Assembly (NCBI GenBank): GCA_004173235.1
Contig: SEAC01000025.1
Location: 62,001 to 126,000 of the forward strand
DNA from: Chitinophagaceae bacterium
GTDB taxonomy: Bacteria; Bacteroidota; Bacteroidia; Chitinophagales; Chitinophagaceae
Length of the DNA: 64,000 bases
Direction: 5' to 3'
Shown here: piece by piece, positions 42,501-54,500 of the stretch
Position numbering within the stretch: position 1 is the stretch's first letter
Layout of the letters: each line of letters begins with the position of its first letter
Program-made: the position numbers and the translations under genes
The notes under the pieces: model-generated
The model's database searches: none
Seen by the model: only the letters and a program-made list of their open reading frames with translations
What the model was told of the DNA's origin: nothing

Positions 42501-45500
42501 ATTCGTGATTCCGGCAACTCCCGGCGCCAACTACCGTCACTTCCTGAACGGGACGCTCGCAGGAGCCAACCCGGTGCAGGCATTCGCCGACCGCGGACTT
42601 GCCCTTCGCATCGGCAACCGCAACGACGGCAGCGGTTATGGATTCATGCGTACGCCGGAACTGGTGTTCTTCAACGATGCCATCCCGGATGCCGATCGCG
42701 TGGCAGTGGAGAACGCACAGAAAAGCTATTACATCATCCCCTGCATCCAAGTAGCGATCACTACGCAGCCCACCGCTCTGATCAGCTGCCTGGGAGCTTC
42801 CGCGTCGCTGACTGCAGTGGCCTCCGGCACTTCCCCCCAGTTTAAATGGCTTCGCGATGGAATCGACATCGGTGTATATAATGCAACGCTCTCTCTTTCG
42901 AACATTTCTGCCGCAAATGCCGGCACCTATAGCGTGCTGGTGAGCAATGCCTGCAGCTATACGGTTAGCAATGGCGCGCTGCTGCAAGTACCTTCTGTCA
43001 ACTATACGCCTCCCGTACCTGCGGTTGGTGGTGGCCGCCAGGTGTGTGCCGGAAACAGCGCTACGCTCACGGCTTCCGGCCTGGGCGGCGCCGTATATAG
43101 GTGGTACGATGCCGCAACCGGCGGCAACCTTCTTGCGCAATCAGTGACTTACACAACAGCTGCTCTGACCAGCTCCACGCATTTTTACGTTACGCAAAGT
43201 CTTTGTGGCGTAGAAGGTCCGCGCCGCGACGAATACGTGGTGGTAAGCCCTGCGCCCAGCCTCGTTCAGCCTGCTTCGGTGGCTGCATCGCCTGCAACCA
43301 TCTGCCAGCGCGATTCTTCTGCGCTCAGTGCCACAGTGGATGCGGCAACGGACCAGCGCGTGTATTGGTATGATGCGCCTACCGGCGGCAACCTGCTTGG
43401 CTTCACGGCCAGCGGTGCACCGTTTGTTGTAAAACCCACCTCTACTAAAACGTATTATGCGCAAAGCAAGGTCGTTACCGAAACGCGTGCCTTCGCCTTT
43501 ACCGGCGGGATGCAAACCTTCACAGTGCCCGACGGCGTTACATCCATTCGCGTGGATGCACGTGGTGCGGGCTCGGGTGGCCGTCCTTCTTTTGGCGGGC
43601 GCGTTGAGGCTACGCTGAGCGTTTATCCCGGCCAGGTGCTCAACCTCTATGTAGGTGGTGCAGGCGGATGGGCCGGCGACTACAACTACACGCCCGGCGG
43701 CTTCAACGGCGGCGGCGGTTCAGGATACTACGGCGAAACAGGCGGCGGTGCCACCGACATCCGTATGAATGGTACGTCCCTCACGGATCGTGTGCTCGTA
43801 GCCGGCGGTGCCGGCGGCGGTCGTGCTTCCGATGGTGGGGGTGGCCACGGCGGCGGTCTTGTGGCCGAAGGTGGCTCCTGGGGCTCCAGTGGCTGGAACG
43901 GCATCGGCGGCGGTGGCACCCAAACCGAAGGTGGCGCGGCCGGCAATCGCTTCGGACTTTATTTCGGCAACCCCGGTTCTTTTGGCCAGGGCGGCAATGC
44001 AGGCACCTGGGGCGGCTGGGCCGGAGCAGGCGGTGGCGGCTGGTATGGCGGTGGCGGCTCCGTGTATGGCGGCGGCGGCGGCGGCTCTTCTTACACCGAT
44101 CCGAGCCTTACATCTTCCGTGACCCATGCCATTGGCTTTCAGCCTGGGGCCGGAGCGCTTTACCTCTCCTTTGTGAGAGGATCCGATTGCGGCAGCGAAA
44201 CGCGCGTACCCGTTACCGTTACCGTCAACCCGGTGCCGGCGGTGGTGGTGCCTGCGGACCTATTCTCCTGCCCCAACTATCCGGTTACGCTCACTGCGTC
44301 GGGTGCCGACACCTATACCTGGACGCCCACCAACACTACAGGTGCCAGCGTGACCGTGTCTCCTGCAGCAACCACTACCTACGAGGTTACAGGTATGTTC
44401 ACTGCAACCGGTTGCCGCGACACTGCGCAAACGAAGGTGAAGATCACCTTCGCGGCCACGGGCGCCACGGTATGCGCCAACTCAACGGCTACCCTAACGG
44501 CCTCCGGAGCCGATACCTACGTGTGGAACCCCGGCGGCCTCACAGGCGCCTCGGTGCAGGTGCAGCCATCGGTAACAACGGTGTATACGGTCACCGGTAC
44601 CAACGCAGGCGGTTGTTCCGCTTCGATTGACGTAACCGCTGTGGCCATTCCGCAGCCGGTGGTGTCGGCAGGTGCCGACCAGGTAATATCTGCCGGATCG
44701 ATGGTGACGCTTACTGCAAGCGGCGCCGACAGCTATGTGTGGGCACCCTATTATTCGGGCACCGCTACGCTTAATGTAGTGCCCGTGGCAACCACGCAAT
44801 ATTGGGTAACCGGTACGGATGCAGTCACCGGATGCCAGGCTACCGATACGGTATTGGTAACGCTCCAATCGGTTCCGGAGATTGTTGGTGCAACCACTGT
44901 TTGCTACAACGGTACCACTACACTCACCGCGAGCGGCACCGGTGCCTTTAACTGGTACGATGCGGCAAGTGGCGGCAACCTGCTCTTTACGGGTGATTCA
45001 TACACTACGGCTCCCATCACTGCCACCACCTCCCTATGGGTTGCGGGTGCCAGCGGAAAGCGGATCGAAGTGAAGTTGTCCGTTTCAAAAGGATCACCTG
45101 CGGTATCGTCTGCGGAGATCTGCAGCGGCGAAACAGCCTACCTGATCAACCGCATTTCGGGAGTTTCTACTGCGTGGTATGATGCACCCATCGGCGGAAA
45201 CCTGCTACAGGCAGCGTTCCCCGACAGTGCCTTTGCAACCAACCCAACCACGACAACCACCTACTACGCACAAAGTGCAACCAACGTTGCCAGCCTGCAA
45301 TTCAACTATACAGGTGGCATGCAAACATTTACCGTTCCTGAAGGCGTTACGTCGATCCAGGTAGACGCGCGCGGTGGCGGCTCTACGGGGCGTCCATCGT
45401 ATGGCGGTCGCGTGCAGGCCACGCTCAATGTCACCCCCGGGCAGGTGCTCAACCTGTATGTAGGCGGTGCGGGCGGATGGGCCGGAGATTACACCTACAC

Positions 45501-48500
45501 GCCCGGCGGATTTAACGGCGGCGGCGGCTCGGGCTATTATGGTGAAACCGGTGGTGGCGCTACCGACATCCGCATCGGCAACACATCGCTGACGAATCGT
45601 GTGCTCGTAGCGGGCGGTGCCGGCGGCGGCCGCGCTTCAGACGGTGGCGGCGGCCACGGTGGTGGCCTTATTGGGCAGGGTGGAGCCTTTGGCTCTGCCG
45701 GTTCAGCCGGCACCGGTGGCGGCGGCAGTCAAACGGACGGCGGCAGCCGGGGCAATCGCTTCAACCTCTATTACGGCAACACCGGTTCGTTTGGCCAGGG
45801 CGGCGACGCCGGCAGCTGGGGCGGATGGGGCGGTGCAGGCGGCGGTGGCTGGTATGGGGGCGGCGGCTCCGTTTATGGCGGCGGTGGTGGTGGATCTTCA
45901 TTCACCAATCCCAACCTGACCCAGAACGTGCGTCATGCACAAGGATACCAGGAAGGCGCCGGACTTCTCATCATTTCCTACCAGGCAACATGCCCTGCGG
46001 GCGAGCGAACGCCGGTAGTAGTAACGGTAAAAACCCCTCCCACGATCTCGATCGTAGCAAGCGCAGATACGGTTTGCACTTCGGTGCAATTGACGGCATC
46101 GGGCGCATCCACTTATACGTGGAATGCGTATCCCGGATATACAACCGGCGCCAAGGTGCTCGCCGGGCTTCGTCGATTGATGTCTGGCTACACCGGACCG
46201 ATCGTGCAGATCCGTCGCTTGTCCGACAACCGCGTGGCTGATTTTGGCCTCCTCGGGAACATCCTCGACACGGCAGCCGTGCGTGCATTTCTAGCCAGCT
46301 CCGATGGCTTCTGCACCAAACTGTATGATCAGTCCGGCAACGGAAACCACCTGGTGCAGGCCGAAGAGCAGAAGCAACCGCAACTTATTTTGAATGCAGT
46401 CAACGGCAAGCCCGTTCTTCGTTTTTCGGCTATACCTGGCCGTTATATGACCAGCCCGGTTGTAGTAGCGGCTCCGTATACCGTAGTGTATGCAGCCCGT
46501 CAAACCGGTCCCGCCCGTGGCCGCGTGCTCTCTTCCATACCGGGCAACTGGCTGCTTGGCTGGTATGGCGGAAACAAAAGCATGGCACACTTTGACGCAT
46601 GGATTTCGCCAAGCGGCGGCATCGGTGCTGATTCGCAACCTTATGTTTATTCGGCCACCCGATCGTCAACGGTAAGCAGGATCTTCGAGAACGGATCATT
46701 GCTTTACACCAGCGGAAGCGGAGCGGCCGGCATCAACGGCCTGCAGGTAAATGGTTACCAGGCGCAGCCGTACGAACTTTCCGACGTCGACTTCGGCGAT
46801 GTATCCATCTACGATGGCGTAGCTCCTGATGCAGTGCGCGCTGCACTGGAGACCACGGCTGCATCCTGGTACGGCGCTGCAGCTACGAGCACGGGCAGCC
46901 CGGTTACGTTTAGCCCTGCCGGCCCCACTACTACCTACGAGGCAATCGGCACAGCGGCTAACGGCTGCAAGGCCGGCGCAACGAAAGTCATTGTGGTAGA
47001 CGGCAAGCCGCCGGTGGTGCAGTGTGCCGCCGATCAAGCGCTGATTCTCAACGCATCCTGCCAGGCAACTATGCCCGATTACCGTTCGCTGCTTACCATT
47101 ACCGACAACTGCTCGGCATCCAACGAACTGGTAATTACACAGCTGCCTGCGCCGGGTTCGGTAGTAGTGGGCATGGACACGATCCAGGTCAGCTTTACAG
47201 TGCTTGATGTAGCTACCAACAGCAGCACCTGCAGCCTCCGCGTGATACCGCGCGATACGTCCACCATACGTCTGATTTGCCCCGCCACGCAGACGGTTAG
47301 CCAGCAAGTCGGGCAATGCGGTGCGGTTGTAACGCTCACCGCTCCCACAGCATCCAACTGCCGACTGGTAACCGTTGCACAAACCGGCGGACCCGCCAGC
47401 GGCTCGCTCTTCTCCGTGGGAACTACCACGGTTACATATACCGCCACCGATGCCGTGGGCAACATGACCACCTGCTCGCAAAACGTGGTAGTTACCCCGC
47501 TTGCCTATGCAATCGTGGGTGATACTATCGTGTGCAGTTCTTCCACCGCTTCCGTATCCATCGCCAACCTGCTTCCGGGCACTACCGTCAACTGGTATAC
47601 GGCAACTGGTGGAGGCGGTACACTCGTAACCACCGGCAACCCGGCGACCAACCTGGGTGCGGGAACCTACTATGCCAGCTTTAACGCGCCTTGCGGCCCG
47701 GTGGAAAAGCAGGTCAACATCTTCGATGCATCCACGATACCGGTTGTCATCGCCGGCGACACGGCCTATTGTGCGGGCAACCGCGGCTTCCTTTCCGCAA
47801 GCGGATTCGGCACGGTGAACTGGGGCCAAATGACACTCCCAGGAGATGCGGCATCCACCAGCGTCGCCGTTGGCCTGCGCCTCCTCCGCACGGGTTATTC
47901 CGGACCACTCGTTCGCCTTCGCCGTTCTTCCGACAATGCGGAAGAGAACTTCGGCGCAGTGGGAGGTCAACTCGATACCGCGGCCATCCGCACGTGGGTC
48001 GGCAACAACGACGCCTATTGCATGGTGCTTTACGACCAATCCGGATCGGGTTTCAACATCATTCAGACTACCCTTGGCGCACAGCCGAAATTCATTTTCA
48101 AAAGCACGGCAAACAACCGTCCGACACTTCTTTTCAATCCCGCGCAGTACATGCAGCTGGCGCAGAACTTCAACTCGCCCTACACCATTAGCGTTGTGGC
48201 CAGGCAAACCGGCGGCGTCCGTGGTCGCGTGCTCTCCTCTGTTTCCAACAACTGGCTCCTCGGATGGCATGGCGGACAAGAAGGCAAGGCCTACTTTGAA
48301 GGATGGGTACGCCAGGATGGACCGGCTGCCGGCAACAGCCTGAAGGTGTATACCGGAACTTCAAATGGCAGCATAGCATCGTTCTATGAGAATGGCCTGC
48401 TGCGCGCCTCCAACGGCGGCGGCCTGCAGGGTCCTGCCGGTATCCAGTTGAACGGTTTCCAGGGCGGCAGCGAACGATCCGATTGCGAGATCTTCGAATT

Positions 48501-51500
48501 GCTGGTTTATCCCACCGTTCTTTCGGAAGCCAGCCTGGTGACCGTAGAATCCGGCCTCCTGAATCATCACGTTGATGGCTCGCGGCTGCTCATTCCAGCA
48601 ACCACGAGCGGGCCCGATGCCACGTATACCGCCTATAGCCAAACCGCGCAATGTGGTCCGCTGCAGTCGGCAAGCATCACCGTGCATTCCGCCGTTACAA
48701 GCAACCCCGCCACCTTTGGCGACAGTGCCTGGACCGTGCACGTATGGAATGCAGGCGGAGCGCTGGTGAATACGGCCACATGGGATTCGGCTTACTCGGG
48801 TTATTACACCGCCACCGGCCTCAATTTCAACTCGGCAGCTCAATGGGCTTCGGGCACCGCGCCTTCGGGTGCATCCGGCTATATAGGCTGCCCTGTGGGA
48901 ACTTCAAATAACTCATGGAGCGCCAAGCGTAAGGGCTTCCCCTGCGGTGAGTACAAGTTATCCATCACTAGCCACGACGATGCAGCTCAACTCTGGATCA
49001 ATGGCGTAAAGGTTTGGGAGCATGACATATGCTGCGATGTACACAACAACATCTGGCAGGGACGACTTTCGTTTACCGACAGCATCGAATTCCGCGTAAC
49101 GCAGGGCGGCGGCGGAAGCCATGGAGCGCTCAGCTTCACCCTCGTTCCCTATACGGTTACCCTGAGCTACCCTGTTACTTCTCTTTGTCGCGATGCCAGC
49201 ACGTTGATGCCTACGCGCAGCCAGCCCGGAGGCCGCTTCAGCGCGCTTCCGGCGGGCCTTTCCATCGACCCGGTAACAGGTGCGATCAATGTGGCCGCTA
49301 GCTCGGGTGGTATCTATACTATCACCTATGCTTGGGCAAATCCTTGCGGCGATACGGTGCGCGCCACTGCTCCGCTTACCGTAACCGCGCCGCAATTGCT
49401 TGCAAGCGAATTCGGCAATAATGCATGGAACGTATCCGTTTGGAACACGGGCGGATCCAACATCAACAGCAGTGCATGGAATACCGGATACGTAGGGCAC
49501 TACCCAGCCACGGGAATGAATTTCAATTCCTTCAATGAATGGCCTTCGGGCATTCCTTCGAGCGCACCGGGCTACCAGGGTTGCGTCGTTTCGGCCAACA
49601 ACCACTCGTGGAGTGCGAAGCGCAGGGGCTTCCCTTGCGGCGAATACAAACTCTCGATCGGCAGCCACGACGATGCCGCGCAACTTTGGATCAACGGAGT
49701 TAAAGTGTGGGAGCACGATGCGTGCTGCGACAGCCACAACGACGTATGGCAGGGACGCCTCGGCGCCACCGACTCGGTTGAGTTCCGCGTAACCCAGGGC
49801 ACCGGCGGCTCAGTGGGTTCGCTCACGTTTGCGAATGTGTTCGACGGACTTACGTTGTCCTATCCAGCTACTGTTAGCTGTTCCAATGCGGCAGACCTTT
49901 CACCCACCACCAACCGCGCCGGGGCTGCATTCAGTGCCTCGCCAGCAGGTCTCGCCATTAACGCCACAACAGGCCTGGTGCAGGTTTCAGGAAGCCTTGC
50001 CGGCACCTACACGGTGACCGCCACCTGGTATAATGCCTGTAGCGATGCCTTCACTGCTACCGCACCGGTTACCATTCTGCCCCAGCAGGGAGATCCTTCC
50101 GGATGGGGTCAGGGTCAATGGAATGTGTACGTATACAGGGGTGGCGACGGTACCATCGCGAATGCGTGGACAACTGGCTATTCGGGCTACTATACCGCTA
50201 CCGGCATTGACTTTAACAGCACGCAGCAGTGGGCTGCCAACGCTTCTCCTTCCGATGCACCCGGCTACCTCGGCTGTCCCGTGGGTGTTGACTTCAACTC
50301 CTGGAGTGCGAAGCGCGAAGGATTCCCTTGCGGCTTCTACCGCATCTCCATACCTGGGCATGATGACGGTGCGCAACTCTGGATCAACGGCGTGAAAGTG
50401 TGGGAACACGAAGGCTGCTGCGACAATCACAACGACATCTGGGAAGGGCCGCTCGGACCGACCGATAAAGTGGAATTCCGCGTGGTGGAAATCGACAATG
50501 CCGCACATGGCTCGATCACCATTACCGCAGGCGGTCCGCTTGTGCGCTACGGTGCGGCAGACTATTGTTCGTCCGCGCCGGCTTCTTCACCGATTCTTTT
50601 AACCACCGGTGGCGTTTTCAGTGCACAACCTGCAGGCCTCACCCTTGATCCTCTTACCGGCGTTTTTGATCCGGGCACCAGCACTGCTGGTTCCTATACG
50701 GTCACATATGCAATTGCAGGCCCTTGCGCCGACTCTGTGCGCGGCACCACCACGGTTAACATCGTGGGTGCACCCGGCAATCCGGCAGTGCCTGGAACTA
50801 ACTCGTGGAAAGTATACGTTTTCGGCGCCGGCGGCATGCAGTATGATACTACCGCTGCCTGGAACAGCGCTTATGCGGGCTACCTCGATATAAGCGGCCT
50901 GAGCTTCAATACCCGAACCGACTGGCAGTATGCGCTCTATAACGCCTCCGGAGTAGCAGGTTACCAGGGCTGCCCCGTGTCGAACGGCAACCATTCAGTG
51001 GCCTTCCGCCGAAAAGGCTTCACCTGCGGACAGTACATCATCCGTATGCGACGCATCATCGGGTCGGCCCAGCTGCGCATCAATGGTGCCATCGTCCGCT
51101 ACTTCGCACCAACGGTAGCCTTCAACACACCCAATGCCGAAGTCTGGCGTGGGTATCTCAACGACGGCAGTATCGTAGATTTGATGATCCGAAGCAGCGG
51201 CGGCACCTATGCGGAGTTTACCGTAGAGCCGATCGTTGAGTCCATCAGCCTTTCCTACACGCATAGCCAGGTCTGCTCCAACTTCGACACTCTCCGTGCC
51301 CAACTCAGCGGCCGGAACGGCGGCATTTATTCGGTAACGCCGGCTGGTCTCACACTGGATACGTCAACGGGCGCAGTGGTGCCGTCTACCTCGACACCGG
51401 GCTCCTACACCATCACGTATGCGCTGCCCACAGGCTGTGGCGATACGCTGACTTCCTCGTTTGCTATGAGCGTGGGCACGGGTGCCGGCGATCCGTCGGT

Positions 51501-54500
51501 ATTCGGCACAGACGCGTGGAACGTGTATGTGTACAACAGCGGGCAGGCGCTCATCACGCCGGCTAGCTGGAGCGCCAACTATTCCGGATTCTACTCCGCA
51601 AGCGGTTTGAATTTCAACTCTGAAGCGCAATGGACCAACGGCGCGCCTCCTTCGGACGCCCCGGGTTATCAAGGCTGCCCCGTAGGCCCTTTCAATAACT
51701 CCTGGACTGCGAAGCGCAAGGGCTTTACCTGCGGATATTACAGCATCAACGTAGACGGCCACGATGATGGCGCACAACTGTGGGTGAATGGCCTGAAGGT
51801 TTGGGAACACGATGCGTGCTGCGACAGCCATCCCGATGCCTGGCATGGCTTGCTCGGCTCGGGCGACAGCGTGGAATTCCGCGTAACGCAGGGTGGCGGC
51901 GGGGCCTTTGGAGCAATAACGTTCCAGACATCGGCACCCACAGTGACCTATCCCAACAGCCTGTTCTGCAGCAGCGAAGCGCTGCAAACGCCTACCGTTG
52001 CTTTGAGCGGCGGTACGTTCAGCGCCACACCGGCCGGACTAGCCATCAACGCGACAACGGGTGAAGTGACGCCGTCGGCAAGCAGCGCCGGCAACTACAC
52101 CATCACTTACGAAGTCAATGCGGGCTGTGCGGGCATTTTGCAGTCCACAACGACGCTTGCCGTTACGGCACCGGGCGGCGACCCCACCGTGCCAGGCACT
52201 GATCGCTGGAACGTGTACCTCTGGAACGCGGGCAACGGCAATGATCCGACACATTCCTGGAACACAGGCTACAGCGGCTACGTTGCGAGCACTACAAGCA
52301 CCACTACGACCTTTAACTTTATCAGTGGATCGAACCCATCGATGCTGAACGGGTATGCAGGATGCGCCGTAACGGGCACCAACTACTCGTGGAGCATGAT
52401 GCGCAAAGGATTCGCTTGCGGACGCTATTCGATCTCCTTCCCGACCCAATTCGGCTCGGCAGAAGTGCGCATCAACGGTGTGCTCATACGCACCTTCGGT
52501 GAACAGGATTATTTCACCAGCTCCGTCTGGCAAGGATACCTGTCCGCTGATGACGTCATTGAAGTCCGCGTCCGAAGCATCAGTGGCTACGGCTCCCGCA
52601 TCCGGATCCTCTTCCAGAACATCGGCGAGTCGATGTCGCTGTCCTACTCCTACCGCGGTTGCCTGCAAACGGGCAGCAGCGACACGCTAAGTCCGGTGAT
52701 CAGCGGCCGCAATGGAGGCGCGTTCACAGCTACACCTGCAGGTCTCGATATCAACCCAACTACCGGTGTCATCAGCCTGCTCAACTCGCTGCCGGGCACC
52801 TACAACGTCAATTACAACGGCGCTTCGGTTTGCGGAACGCCCTACAACGTGAATACATCGATAACGGTTTCGGCAGCCCCTTCAGGCAATCCCGCGATCT
52901 TTGGCCAAGGCCTATGGAACGTCTATGCCTGGAACGCGGGTATGAATTATGGCGTCGCATGGAATACCGGTTATGCAGGCTACTACACGGAGAACAGCCT
53001 AAGCTTCAATACAGGAGATCGCTGGGATGGTGGGGCCTCGCCATCGGCGGCTTCCGGCTACCAGGGCTGCACGGTTGATGCGGACCAGCACTCCTGGAGT
53101 GCAAAACGCAAAGGCTTCCCTTGTGGCTATTATCAGATCAATATTCCTACCCACGACGATGATGCGGAACTGTGGATCAACGGTGTGCGCGTCTTCGAAC
53201 ATGCAGGATGTTGCGACTTGCATACCAACGTGTGGAGTGGCGCACTGGGCGCGGAAGACAGCGTGGAATACCGGGTGAAGGAAGGAGGCGGCGGATCGGG
53301 CGGAGCTATCGAACTCGTATTGCAGTCTGCCATATCCTTCAGCGCCTGGACAGGCGCCGTTGACCGCGACTGGACGAATGCCGGCAACTGGTGCGGCCCG
53401 CTCCCCATTGCAACCACCGACGTCAGCATTCCCGCAGTTGCAAACCTCCCGATCGTGCCTGCAGGTCAATCGGCCATGGTACGCAATCTTACCGTAGGCA
53501 GCGGCGCATCACTCACGGTGCTGGGTACGCTCAATCTGTACAGCAATCTGGAGAACAGGGGCGGCATGCTCGACATGAGCCTGGGCCGTCTCGACCTCGA
53601 GGGTGCCAGCGCGCAGCAGGTGCCGGCTTTCATGGTGCAAACGCTGAACGTGAACGGTGGTGGCGGCTTTACGTTATCGGGTAATTCTACGGTAAGCGGC
53701 ACGCTCCACTTCGGTGCTTCGGGCGGCCACGTGCTGCTTGGCGCAAGCGACCTCACCGTGGGCACCGTTAGCGGTGGCGACGAGAATGCGTTTGTGGTAA
53801 CCAATGGCAGCGGAGCGCTTGTGCGCCTCGCACTGAATGGCACGCAGCTGATGCCTGTTGGCGTCAACTCAGCCAGCTACACACCGCTCACCATTACCAA
53901 CACCGACGGCCTCGGCTGGAGTGTGCGACTGCAAGGTGATTTCACCGGCTATCCCACCGTTAACCAGGCCGCCGCATTGCCACGCATCTGGCACATCACG
54001 CCGTCAACTTCACCAACCATAACACCTACCGACCTGGTGTTCACGTACCCGGAGGCCTTGTGGCAAACGCCTTCGCTTGTAAGCGTGTATCACTATGGCG
54101 CCGGCACGGGTTGGGCACTTGCCAATAACAATGCGTCCGGGCTAACGGCATCGCTTGCCAATGGTTTGCGCAGCGTTACGCTCAGCGGGCAGCAGGCCTT
54201 TTCACCATTCGCCATTTCGGGCATCACCGCACCACTCCCGGTTACACTCCTGTCGTTTGCGGGAAGAGCGGAAGCAACGCACAATAAGTTGGAATGGCGC
54301 ACAGCAAGTGAGCAGAACAACCGCGGTTTCTACGTGGAGCGCTCAACCGATGGACGAAGCTTCCTGTCCACTGCATTCGTGCCGGGAGCACCGGGCGGCA
54401 ACAGCAGCACGCTGAAACAATACGGGTTCGCAGACAGCACGTTTACCGGCACAAGGCAGTACTATCGTTTACGGCAGGAAGATTTCGATGGACGCTTCCG

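Noticed and set aside
46696..48279. 527-codon open frame antisense to the giant adhesin gene
   Set aside because: Arg/Gly/Ala/His-rich composition of an antisense shadow; the forward gene has clear domains throughout.
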